This document shows, one piece after another, positions 40,400-48,454 of a stretch of 64,000 nt of DNA. Origin of the DNA: Ruminococcus sp. NK3A76 (lineage in GTDB: Bacteria > Bacillota > Clostridia > Oscillospirales > Ruminococcaceae); assembly GCF_000686125.1 (NCBI RefSeq), contig NZ_JMMA01000002.1, positions 2,046,001 through 2,110,000 of the forward strand, read 5' to 3'. The notes under the pieces are model-generated. The model did not search any database. It was given only the letters and a program-made list of their open reading frames with translations, and was not told the DNA's origin. The position numbers and the translations under genes were made by a program. Within the stretch, counting starts at the first letter, position 1. Each line of letters starts with the position of its first letter.

Positions 40400-42121
40400 T
40401 CACATTCTTGTAATGTCACGGGGGATCTTCTTGAAAGTGATATGGAACTTTTCAAGCTCCTCATCGCTCAAAATGCACTTATCGGCATAGATCACATAGC
40501 TTTCGGCTTTGGTCTTTACCGTGTGCAGGAACTCCCTGTCAAGTGTCGTGACTTCGTTCTTATCGTAATAGAAATAGTATGCCGTGTCGAAGTATTCACC
40601 GAGGAAATACGGCTCGTCCGCCTTGTCGGTGACAGCCTGTTTTGTTTCGGTGAAATAGACATAGCTGCGTATCTTATCAAGCGGAACATTCTCGTTGAGG
40701 TACTCACCGTCAAGGAGCGTTTCGCCCAGCTCATAGAACGTAAAGCCGCCGCCCGTTCCCTCGACCGCCTTTTTGCCCTCGCCGTAGCCGTCAATAACAC
40801 GCTTCACACGTTCTGCGGTGATACTGTCGGCATAGTCCATCATCTCAATCAGGATAAATTTGCGGTTGCCGCCGTCCTGCTTGTTCATGTTGAGGACAGC
40901 GTGGGCAGTTGTGCCTGAGCCTGCAAAGCTGTCGAGGATAATGGAATCTTTGTCGGTTGCAATTTGAAGAACACGCTCTAATAAGCGGGTAGTTTTTGGA
41001 GTGTCAAACGGTGCAGAACCGTCAAAAATAGCTTTTAGCTGTTTTGAGGCTTCATCGGTATGACCGACTTCATCATAAAGCCAAAGGTTTGTGGCAAGTT
41101 TACCACCAACATCTTCAAGGTATCTCTTGCAAGCAAGACCACCTTTACCTTTGCTGGTGAAATACAGTAAAGCCCATGTTCCTTTATCATAAATCTCTTG
41201 TGCTTTTTTGTATGTATCTTCACAATCATTTTTCAGCATAATAGCTGCTATTCTTTCAGGCACTTTTGAATCAGCACCGCAGATAACTGAACGTTTCTCA
41301 TAATCATCAATCTCACGCAGTTCATATTCAGCCCAATAGGACATGATTTCAAACATCTGAGGTTGTCCGAAAGTCCAACAACGATTATTCGGAGGATAGA
41401 GTAGTTTACCTGTTATCGGGTGCTGAATTGCATAGACCATACCTGTATGTGTTGCCGCCCCCGGTGCGCTTGCATCTCCGGCTTTCCACGGACGAGGATC
41501 ATTGTCAGGACTTGAATATCTACTATCCATTTCAGCAGTTCTCGGCAACTTGCCTGGTTGCCAATCACCAGTCTTACCATAAACAAGGATATGCTCAACT
41601 TCGGCAGGAATACCCTTTGAATCGTTTCGTGTTGAATATGTACGCTGCCATGAAATATTAGAAACAAAACAGTTTGAGCCGAATATCTCATCACAAATCA
41701 TTTTTAAGAAGTAAAGCTCATTATCATCAATCGAAATAAAAATAACCCCGTCCTCCTCAAGCAGCTTATGCAGGAGCTTCAACCGAGGATACATCATACA
41801 CAGCCACTTATCATGCCGGGACAAGTCCTCGCCCTCACTGCCTACAACCTCACCGAGCCATTTCCTGATACGGGGATCATTGACGTTATCGTTGTATACC
41901 CAGCCCTCGTTTCCCGTGTTGTAGGGCGGATCTATGTAGATACAGCGGATCTTTCCCTCATACTGCGGTAAAAGCGATTTTAGCGCAGAGAGGTTATCGC
42001 CGTGAATTATCATGTTGCCGTCAGGTTCGCCGTATTCATACTGCGGATCAAGCACACGGTACGGCACGTCCATGTGGTGATTGATGACTTTATCCTTGCC
42101 TATCCAGTCAAGTGTCGGCAT
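40400..42121 (-). CDS. mod: Type III DNA adenine methyltransferase, Mod subunit
   Basis: 573 aa from ATG 42121 (AAAGGAG 10 nt upstream). Beta-class amino-methyltransferase order: catalytic CIYIDPPYNTGNEG (DPPY at 64-67) comes before SAM-binding ILDSFAGSGTTAHAVLNMN. NLSALKSLLPQYEGKIRC and DGVIFISIDDNELYFLK are typical of Mod. The central region (about 150-330) is the target-recognition domain, the part that varies between systems. Recognises the sequence for both modification and restriction. Operon with res; together a complete type III system, i.e. phage defence cargo. Confidence 0.95.
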   Translation of the reverse strand: MPTLDWIGKDKVINHHMDVPYRVLDPQYEYGEPDGNMIIHGDNLSALKSLLPQYEGKIRCIYIDPPYNTGNEGWVYNDNVNDPRIRKWLGEVVGSEGEDLSRHDKWLCMMYPRLKLLHKLLEEDGVIFISIDDNELYFLKMICDEIFGSNCFVSNISWQRTYSTRNDSKGIPAEVEHILVYGKTGDWQPGKLPRTAEMDSRYSSPDNDPRPWKAGDASAPGAATHTGMVYAIQHPITGKLLYPPNNRCWTFGQPQMFEIMSYWAEYELREIDDYEKRSVICGADSKVPERIAAIMLKNDCEDTYKKAQEIYDKGTWALLYFTSKGKGGLACKRYLEDVGGKLATNLWLYDEVGHTDEASKQLKAIFDGSAPFDTPKTTRLLERVLQIATDKDSIILDSFAGSGTTAHAVLNMNKQDGGNRKFILIEMMDYADSITAERVKRVIDGYGEGKKAVEGTGGGFTFYELGETLLDGEYLNENVPLDKIRSYVYFTETKQAVTDKADEPYFLGEYFDTAYYFYYDKNEVTTLDREFLHTVKTKAESYVIYADKCILSDEELEKFHITFKKIPRDITRM

Positions 42122-42384
42122 TTCGGTCACGCTCCTTTATATGGGGATAAATGCTTTACTTATTATTATAGCATAGTTCGGGAGGATTTTCAACCGCTTA
42201 GGGTGAAAAAACGATGTTCGTATTCTACGCTTAAAAACGCGCTGCTTTTGGACATACTTTGGTCATACAAGAAATAAAAAGCCGCCATGCACCGCTTAAC
42301 AGTATTAAATGAAAAACCGCGCATTTACGCACAATTTCAAACATTATCAAATTATTCTAAAACGCATAAAACATATCCTCATCC

Positions 42385-42431
42385 ATTCGTAATGAGCAGG
42401 TCGCAGGTTCGAGTCCCGTCACAAGCTCCAA
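42385..42431 (+). repeat. Degenerate tRNA-Thr 3' half (internal att site)
   Basis: 47 bp aligning to 2755-2801 of tRNA-Thr with about 41 matches, from CATTCGTAATG through GGTTCGAGTCC to AGCTCCA. No 5' half is present, so it is not a tRNA gene. It looks like the former right end of element A, carrying another species' tRNA end. Confidence 0.75.
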
Positions 42432-42435
42432 TGAC

Positions 42436-42474
42436 AAACCGCTTAGGATTACCCCTAAGCGGTTCTTTGTTATT
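42436..42474 (+). terminator. Terminator after the internal tRNA fragment
   Basis: AACCGCTTAGG / CCTAAGCGGTT then CTTTGTTATT: the sort of terminator that follows a tRNA gene. Confidence 0.75.
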
Positions 42475-42501
42475 GTTTTTTTCAATCTTTTATAGTATAA
42501 T
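42473..42501 (+). promoter_or_regulatory. Promoter of the AbiH-like gene
   Basis: TTGTTT (42473-42478), 17-nt spacer, TATAAT (42496-42501), 33 nt before ATG 42535. Confidence 0.65.
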
Positions 42502-42534
42502 AAAATTATCATAATTTGAAATGGGGCATTTAAA

Positions 42535-43953
42535 ATGCAAAATAACTTGTTAGTAGGAAATGGGCTTGATATTCAACTTGGCGGTTTTGATTATTTGAAT
42601 AAGTGGATTCTAACTCGAATGCTTGCCAAAGCCAAAATAGGTAAGTATGATAGCCTATTTAACGGAATAATAAGTGGTGATGAAATTGTTGAGCTATTTT
42701 TAAATATGCCATCAATAGCAAGAGATGTTCAACAAAGAAAATATGATGCTGTGCCATATAAATGCACTGATGAGCAGACGGTGGTATTATTAAGATCAGC
42801 AATAAAAGGTTTTCAAAGGACCTATACCGAAGATATTACGAGTATAGAACAATTAGGAATGGAAGATATTATCTTATTGTTTCAAATATATTTGCTTGAT
42901 AATGATGATTTGTTACAATATTATAAAGCAGCCAAACAAGGCTATTGCCAAATGCTTTTAGATGCGATATACTGTGAAGGTAAAATACAGACACTAAGCA
43001 TTCCTAAGGCAGCAAAATGGTATTTCCTAAATTATGATAACATTTTTTCTTTAAACTATGACAACTCTTTAGAGAAAAGCCTTAATAGAAAAGTACTGCA
43101 TTTACATGGAGATTATAAGACAATATATCATTCCGAAAATCATAAAAATGCTCTTGGTTATTATCGCCACAAGAAAAAAATCGCAAACAAATACCTACCA
43201 ACATTGAAGCAGTGTAATTGTAACGGCATCCTCGATTTTAGTGGCGATATGAAGTATTCATTTGCTACTTCAAGTACTCAATGCTTCAAATGGTTTGAGA
43301 ACGTAAAAGATGAGATAAAGAGCGGCAAATTAAACGTAGATGATTTGATGCGTACATTGCCACCTGATCAACGAGATATGTTGACAACAGGTATAGAGAA
43401 AAATCTATATTGGGGCGACAATTATTACTTTGACGTCTTTGAGAGCATGACGGGCGAATTGACAATTATAGGATTAGCCCCCAATAATGATAGTCACATT
43501 TTTAAATGCATAAACAAAAGCAGCGTGGAAAATGTTATTTTTTATCGTTTCGGCAACGAAAGTGAGGCTGACTTTAAATCAAAACTTAAGATTACAAAAC
43601 CGGTTGAAATACGTGATGTAAAACAACTGTGGGCTGATTTACATATTTCTCAACCTGATGTTAAAAAACTCACTTTATCAAGCAAACAATATGAGCTTGT
43701 AAATGTATTTTGTCCGCAATCGGAAATAACTTTTGATGAGCTAACGAAACAGATAAATTCAATTCCGACAACCACGAGAAGAATTATATTTGAAATGATG
43801 AAATATGAAATCAGTAAAGAAAAATATCATACCAATCCTGCAACTAGAGAAGAACAGTTCAACCAGTTTATCAGTTTCGGTAAAACATTAGAAGTTTCAT
43901 CACTGTCGCCACAAGCATTGTTCGTATTATATCTTAACTATTTAAGTAAATGA
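42535..43953 (+). CDS. AbiH-like / SIR2-fold phage defence protein
   Basis: 472 aa. NLLVGNGLDIQLGGFDYLNK matches the GNGFD nucleotide-binding start of AbiH and SIR2-like proteins. YDNIFSLNYDNSLEKSL and VLHLHGDYK correspond to the TxNYDxxLE and hLHG segments, and LTIIGLAPNNDSHIFKCI to the GxSLxxxD strand. Residues about 380-472 form a separate helical domain (VNVFCPQSEITFDELTKQI). The AbiH family causes abortive phage infection; SIR2 relatives deplete NAD+. Single gene with its own promoter and terminator; low GC. Defence role inferred from family. Confidence 0.82.
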   Translation: MQNNLLVGNGLDIQLGGFDYLNKWILTRMLAKAKIGKYDSLFNGIISGDEIVELFLNMPSIARDVQQRKYDAVPYKCTDEQTVVLLRSAIKGFQRTYTEDITSIEQLGMEDIILLFQIYLLDNDDLLQYYKAAKQGYCQMLLDAIYCEGKIQTLSIPKAAKWYFLNYDNIFSLNYDNSLEKSLNRKVLHLHGDYKTIYHSENHKNALGYYRHKKKIANKYLPTLKQCNCNGILDFSGDMKYSFATSSTQCFKWFENVKDEIKSGKLNVDDLMRTLPPDQRDMLTTGIEKNLYWGDNYYFDVFESMTGELTIIGLAPNNDSHIFKCINKSSVENVIFYRFGNESEADFKSKLKITKPVEIRDVKQLWADLHISQPDVKKLTLSSKQYELVNVFCPQSEITFDELTKQINSIPTTTRRIIFEMMKYEISKEKYHTNPATREEQFNQFISFGKTLEVSSLSPQALFVLYLNYLSK

Positions 43954-43988
43954 TATGACAAACAGATGAGGTATTGTTTATAAACTCA

Positions 43989-44021
43989 AAACGGCAGGAA
44001 GATTTCTTCCTGCCGTTAATC
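43989..44021. terminator. Bidirectional terminator between AbiH-like gene and methylase debris
   Basis: AACGGCAGGAAGA TTTC TTCCTGCCGTT with flanking T/A runs. Confidence 0.85.
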
Positions 44022-44036
44022 TTGACTGTATCATTT

Positions 44037-44588
44037 TTATTGTATAAAACCAAGAAACCCCTTAGTAAACGCATCAGGCAACAAGAATTGCTTTTCGCCT
44101 TCCTTGAAATGAACTATAACATACTTATTGGACTTATACTTTTTTACAACAGTGCCGACACCGAACATCTTATGTGACACCTTGATACCGACTTTGACTT
44201 TTGAAACATCGAAGGATTCGGCTTCAGTTTTTACAGGAACAGAAGGCTTCTTAGGCTTATTGTCAGGAGTAGGTATGCCGTACTGTGCAGTAACAAGCTC
44301 CTGTTTTGGTGGAGTTACAGTAACGGCAGCGGCAATAGTGTCTGCTGGAGATTCATTGTTCTCAGGAGCGTCCATAGTTGCCTGCTGATTATAGAATAGC
44401 TTCTCGTATTCCTCACGGCGGATAACAGTATCCCAACCACCGATCTCGTCGCTTTCGTGCTTGTCGATGCCTGTATAAACAAGGCTGGCGTCTTCATAAC
44501 GCTTGAACTTGAATATGATATATTGGTTTAGCACCAACACCATTTCCGCCGTCACTAAGCTGATAAGGCGGATTTGATATAATAACAT
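44037..44588 (-). pseudogene. C-terminal fragment fused onto a methylase remnant
   Basis: Reads [35 protein letters not shown], a Pro/Ala linker and then VGIKVSHKMFGVGTVVKKYK and FKEGEKQFLLPDAFTKGFL. The last part is a C-terminal SH3-like module seen at the ends of helicase or ATPase proteins. The N-terminal 20 residues come from the adjoining methylase sequence in the wrong frame, so the open frame is a recombination product. I do not recognise the parent protein. Confidence 0.5.
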
Positions 44589-44589
44589 C

Positions 44590-45144
44590 GAATTTCATTT
44601 TAAATATTTCCTCTGGCTTTATAGTATGTATCCATTCATAGGCGTGAGTCTCAAGCTCATCGCCGCGCTCGTACTGGCTCTCGGACGCACCGCAGTAAAC
44701 GCACTTGCCCTTTTCCCATTTGTGGCTGATTCGCTTGAAACGGATATTGCCCTGTGCATCGTCAAATCAGCTGACGGAATAATTGCTGTTTGGATACTTG
44801 CTGCAATAAAGTCCGCGCCGTGACAGCAGGCTCGTCAACTCCGTGATAGCGATACCGAAAAGCTGTTTATGAAAGATATGGTCGATACGCTCCTGCAAAT
44901 CGGGAAACTGCGGTTCAAGTCCCTTGATGAGCCGCTTGGCTGTCTCACGGAGAAATACTCCTGTTTTACAGGCGGGATCGAGAAATGTAGTGTCGGGATC
45001 GGAGAAAAGCTCCTGCGGCAGCATATCAAGCATCTGGTTTACAACCTCGGGAGGCGTGAAAACTTCATCGTTGGAGAGATTCGCCAGACACGACAGTACA
45101 TCGGGATTGTAAACATTTTCAAATAGTCCTTCAGCCATTTTCAC
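44590..45144 (-). pseudogene. Broken Eco57I/N-6 adenine DNA methylase
   Basis: ATG at 45138 area starts MAEGLFENVYNPDVLSCLAN, then NDEVFTPPEVVNQMLDMLPQ, FLDPACKTGVFLRETAKRL (SAM motif) and HKQLFGIAITELTSLLSRRG. The frame ends in TGA at about 44767-44769 (NSNYSVS), but reading on gives [42 protein letters not shown] and [14 protein letters not shown] (the catalytic NPPY), after which homology stops at about 44540-44590. So there is one in-frame stop plus loss of the C-terminal half. Confidence 0.65.
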
Positions 45145-45400
45145 CTAACCTCCTGTAATGACAAATATATTTTTGCAGGAACGTTCCCTCATCTCCGCTG
45201 ATACTGAGCTGAGCCTCGTCCTGACTTAGCAGCTCCGCAAAGGTATAGTCGCTACGCTGAATGTTTGCTCCTGTGATGAATGCCCACTCCGAAAAGACGA
45301 TAGGCTCATCGGTATCGTTGCAGTTTTCATCAACACAGCACAGCGTGAGAGCATTTCCGCAGACAATGTTGCGTTCCAGTATAAAGCGGATAGAACGGTG
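45131..45400 (-). pseudogene. Fragment of a second methylase/R-M protein
   Basis: Minus-strand frame from about 45400: RSIRFILERNIVCGNALTL, DEPIVFSEWAFITGANIQRS, DYTFAELLSQDEAQ, stop at 45131. It overlaps the next frame by a few bases and ends abruptly at about 45400, where a VirB4-like sequence on the other strand begins. Same family style as the adjacent methylase, probably its upstream part or partner. Confidence 0.5.
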
Positions 45401-45404
45401 CATC

Positions 45405-45719
45405 AGTGATGCGATAGACGCACTTGAAGATTGGTGCTGTGACTTGTTCAAAGACGGCATCAAGAGCCAGTTTGACGGTATTTCCGATCTGCTGACCTTT
45501 GAGAACCAGAATCGTTCAAAGGACAAGCTGATAAAGACTATCCAGATACCCGAGCAGGACGATGATTTCAACGATATTCGCTCGGAGTACAGCAAGATGC
45601 TGACCGACAAGCTCATGACAGGCTCTAACGGTCAGTCTGCCCGTAAATTCCTGACATTCGGAATTGAGAGTACAAGCTATAAGTCGGCAAGATCTAAACC
45701 GTATTCAAAATCGAAATAG
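45405..45719 (+). pseudogene. Fragment of a conjugative-transfer ATPase (VirB4-like)
   Basis: LEDWCCDLFKDGIKSQFDGI, SDLLTFENQNRSKDKLIKTI and DDDFNDIRSEYSKMLTDKL, then ARKFLTFGIESTSYKSARSK match the region before the Walker A of VirB4-type proteins of Bacillota conjugative transposons. The Walker motifs and everything after are missing; it ends at TAG 45717. Trace of an integrative conjugative element once present here. Confidence 0.55.
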
Positions 45720-46233
45720 TATAGTTACCCCACCTCTCCCGTTGAACGCGATTGTCGCGCAACGTGGAGCGAGTTGGGGGATATATCAGAGGAAGAAAAA
45801 AAAAACGGACAGTGCAGGGGGACAAAAGTCGGTCCGCAAGACCGGCAAGCATAGCAAACGGCATTCCGCCTGCTGCTGAAAACGGGAGAACCCGTGCCCC
45901 TTTTTGGTTTGCAGGAAAAAGGCTGGCGTCATTTGTGCCCGCCATTCCACATCGGACGGGCAGTGCCCGCTGATTCTTCGGCATTTGCTGTGACGTAAGC
46001 AGAGGCGTCTTTCCTTGGAACTTTCAAAAAAGCAGGCGTTTTTTTTGAGGAAAAAGCCAGATAAAGGCTATGATTAGGGAGATATGGGAGGTGTCTGAGC
46101 AGCATAATTGCCGCTGTGAGAGGAGTGATAAAAAACCGAGCAGGCCTCGCAAGGGATGCTCAAAAAGTCTGGGCTGGTAACACGCAGGCTCAGCAAAGAC
46201 GGTACGATTTGATTTTGTACCTGTGAATTTGAA
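45720..46233. other. GC-richer gene-free stretch
   Basis: No supported gene. Base composition is clearly higher in G+C than the AbiH region. It looks like non-coding or eroded conjugative-element sequence between the VirB4 fragment and the serine recombinase module; a transfer origin cannot be excluded. Confidence 0.4.
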
Positions 46234-46485
46234 TTGAATAGTTTTAGAGGAGGCGGATGTATAAGCGTAAACCTTGAAAAGACTCATTGCAGTGAAGATC
46301 CTGATGTACAGTCCGTATTGCATCACGACTGTACTGTTGACGGTGTCACCTATCGTGTTTGGTCTGCTTTCCTTGGCAGGATAAGAGCTGAAGAGTCACT
46401 CGGAGAACTAATGCTCCGACAGCTCGAAAGGGGAAATGAAAAGCCTGCCTTTGATGCAAAGCAGACCGAGAGCGAGTCGATGTAA
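46234..46485 (+). CDS. TnpW-like small protein beside the serine recombinase
   Basis: 83 aa: ISVNLEKTHCSEDPDVQSVL, TVDGVTYRVWSAFLGRIRAE and ESLGELMLRQLERGNEK. Position (about 120 bp before a large serine recombinase) and the pattern TVxGTTYxVxxxF...ETxExKxxRL agree with transposon-encoded TnpW proteins of Tn4451/Tn5397-type elements. A strong AGAGGAGG lies within the frame at about 46246 and points to an ATG in another frame that stops after six codons, so the true start is unclear or the frame is damaged. Confidence 0.5.
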   Translation: MNSFRGGGCISVNLEKTHCSEDPDVQSVLHHDCTVDGVTYRVWSAFLGRIRAEESLGELMLRQLERGNEKPAFDAKQTESESM

Positions 46486-46605
46486 AAGTCGGAAAATGTT
46501 TTTTGTGCAGTCCTACGAAATCAGCTGTGCACACTGGATTCCTGAGCGGAGGTGTGGTATACTGTCCGTGTAAGGATCTGCTGCACGGCTGTGAAAGGAG
46601 TTATA

Positions 46606-48234
46606 ATGAAAAACAAACAGCCTAAAAAAGCAGCTCTGTATTGCAGGCTCTCGGTCGATGACGGGCGAATGGGCGAAAGCGTAAGCATTGGCTCGCAGAA
46701 ATTATTACTGGAGCAGTACTGCAAGGATCATGCGATAGATAATTACGAAGTGTACGATGATGACGGATACAGCGGCACTAACTTTGACCGTCCTGCGTTC
46801 CAGAGAATGTATGAGGACATTCAGAACGGGCTGATAGATACTGTCCTGGTAAAAGACCAGTCACGATTCGGAAGATCGTATATCGAAGTCGGAATGTATG
46901 TTGAAAAGTTCAATGAGCTCGGGGTTCGGTTCATTGCTGTGAGCGACAACTACGACTCCATGAAAAATGAAAACGATATGATGTTCCCGATGCGTAATGT
47001 GCTGAACGATTACTTCGCAAAAGAGGCTTCTATCAAGACTAAGACTGCGAAGAAGGCAAAAGCGAAAGCCGGACAGTACATCGGTTCAAAGCCGCCCTTC
47101 GGCTACAAGCTGGCCCCCAACGACAGGCATCATCTTGTGATAGACGAACCTGCCGCTGAAATAGTACGCAGGATATTCAGAATGGCGGCACAGGGGATAG
47201 GCTACAATAAGACCACGAAAATCTTCCGCGAGGAAAAAGTTCTCACTCCTATCGCTTACTTCAATCTCCACAATCCTGATTACTTCAAGTCGGATTACTG
47301 GAGAAAGGAGTTCGACTGGCACGTTACTTCGATCCGAGTGATACTTGAAAATGAGGTCTACCTCGGCAAACTGATCTACGGAAAGCAGCGGTGCAAGTCG
47401 ATGAAAAGCGAGGAGAAGGTCAAGGTTCCGAGAAAGGACTGGATAATCGTTGAGAACTGTCATGAACCGATAATCTCTCAGGAGCTGTGGGACGAAGCAC
47501 ACAGAATGATGAGTACCAAAAGGCGTTCAACGCTGACAGGTGAGGTTCAGATGTTCGCAGGACTTCTCTACTGTGCCGACTGCGGTCACGCACTCACCTA
47601 CTCGCAGAAGAAACGCAAAGACGGTACATATCACGGAGCATACTCATGCTGGATGTACAATACTCACGGCAAGGAATATTGTGCATCGCATTATATTACC
47701 TACGATGTGGTGTACAAGCTTGTGCTGAAAGATGTCCGGAGAGTGCTGAAGTCATATCGTAAGAATAAGGATGAGTTCAGGTCATTCCTCGACAGCAAGT
47801 GCAGCGACAGCAGTGCAAAGAAGATAATACAGCATGAACATGAGCTTGAAAAAGCACAGGGCAGAGTAGCTGAGATAGACCGCCTGCTCAACAAGCTCTA
47901 TGAAGATAATGCACTCGGAAAGATCTCAGATGATCGCTACGCACAGATGACAAAAACATTTGAGAAAGAACAGGCAGAACTCAAGAAGACTATACCTGAA
48001 CTGACATATGAGATCACGATGCTCAAAGCCAGATCCGATGCCGCCGATAAATTTACAAAAGTAATTGACAGTTATACGGATATAAAGGAACTCAACGCTG
48101 ATATACTCAATGAGCTTATCGACAAAATAGTTGTCCACCACAAGGAAAAGCTCTATGGGAAAACATATCAGCAGGTAGAGATATATTACAGATTCGTAGG
48201 CGAACTGAATGAAACTGTGGCAAAAGCAGCGTAA
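46606..48234 (+). CDS. Large serine recombinase (TnpX/TndX-like)
   Basis: 542 aa from ATG 46606 (GAAAGGAG upstream). Resolvase domain: KKAALYCRLSVDDGRMGES with nucleophile Ser16, DDGYSGTNFDRPAFQRMYED and VKDQSRFGRSYIEVGMYVE. Recombinase domain about 175-290 (ASIKTKTAKKAKAKAGQYIG, SKPPFGYKL). Zinc ribbon FAGLLYCADCGHALTYSQKK with further Cys (SCWMY, YCASHYI). Coiled coil about 415-480. Catalyses excision and integration of a transposon-type element. It ends 42 bp before attR, yet such enzymes do not normally use tRNA cores, so it probably mobilised element B or an ancestor. Confidence 0.95.
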   Translation: MKNKQPKKAALYCRLSVDDGRMGESVSIGSQKLLLEQYCKDHAIDNYEVYDDDGYSGTNFDRPAFQRMYEDIQNGLIDTVLVKDQSRFGRSYIEVGMYVEKFNELGVRFIAVSDNYDSMKNENDMMFPMRNVLNDYFAKEASIKTKTAKKAKAKAGQYIGSKPPFGYKLAPNDRHHLVIDEPAAEIVRRIFRMAAQGIGYNKTTKIFREEKVLTPIAYFNLHNPDYFKSDYWRKEFDWHVTSIRVILENEVYLGKLIYGKQRCKSMKSEEKVKVPRKDWIIVENCHEPIISQELWDEAHRMMSTKRRSTLTGEVQMFAGLLYCADCGHALTYSQKKRKDGTYHGAYSCWMYNTHGKEYCASHYITYDVVYKLVLKDVRRVLKSYRKNKDEFRSFLDSKCSDSSAKKIIQHEHELEKAQGRVAEIDRLLNKLYEDNALGKISDDRYAQMTKTFEKEQAELKKTIPELTYEITMLKARSDAADKFTKVIDSYTDIKELNADILNELIDKIVVHHKEKLYGKTYQQVEIYYRFVGELNETVAKAA

Positions 48235-48276
48235 CAATCAAAAACAAAAATTATGTTCACTTTAAAAACAGTCCTC

Positions 48277-48312
48277 GGTCGCCGGTTCGAGTCCGGCTAC
48301 CAGCTCCAAAAA
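48277..48312 (+). repeat. attR core (copy of tRNA-Thr 3' end)
   Basis: 36 bp identical to 2770-2805. The bases 5' of it (TTTAAAAACAGTCCTC) are unrelated to tRNA, so this is an attachment site, not a gene. It marks the right end of the island. Confidence 0.93.
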
Positions 48313-48346
48313 GGCCTTTCGGTTTTACCGGAAGGTCTTTTTATTA
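48309..48346 (+). terminator. Original downstream terminator of tRNA-Thr
   Basis: AAAGGCCTTTCGG TTTTA CCGGAAGGTCTTTTT directly after attR; before integration it would have followed the tRNA gene. Confidence 0.85.
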
Positions 48347-48373
48347 TGGCTCATGTTATAATTACATAAAGAA

Positions 48374-48423
48374 ATACCGCCTGCGACCGATGATACTTCA
48401 AATCATCGCCGCAGGCGATACCT
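48374..48423. repeat. REP-like hairpin, copy A
   Basis: ATACCGCCTGCG-CCGATGAT / ATCATCG-CGCAGGCGATACC, followed by TTTACTATTCAC. Related to 57815-57867. It may also end the minus-strand ttcA transcript. Confidence 0.7.
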
Positions 48424-48454
48424 TTACTATTCACTTTTCACTCTTTACCATTCA

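Larger units (their letters stand above)
42122..42534. other. Intergenic junction region containing the internal att-like sequence
   Basis: No gene. Holds the third TTGGTCATA copy (42259-42267), the degenerate tRNA 3' half, a terminator and the AbiH promoter, in that order: what the end of one element and the start of another would look like. Confidence 0.6.
2770..48312. mobile_element. Genomic island integrated in the 3' end of tRNA-Thr (probably two tandem elements)
   Basis: The 36-bp segment at 2770-2805 (tRNA T-arm to CCA plus five A) is repeated exactly at 48277-48312. A tyrosine integrase, repressor, excisionase and primase-helicase lie next to the left end. A serine recombinase lies next to the right end. 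A degenerate third copy at 42385-42431 divides the island. No complete conjugation apparatus is present, so element A looks like an integrative mobilizable or phage-satellite-like element; this class is inference. Confidence 0.9.

Noticed and set aside
42385..42431. A second tRNA gene
   Set aside because: Only the anticodon-stem-to-acceptor 3' half is recognisable; no D arm or 5' acceptor strand precedes it.
45720..46233. Small coding genes in the GC-rich stretch
   Set aside because: Several short frames exist, but none has a ribosome site, family pattern or consistent codon use.
48277..48307. tRNA-Thr at the right end
   Set aside because: Upstream bases do not pair into a cloverleaf; it is the attR copy.
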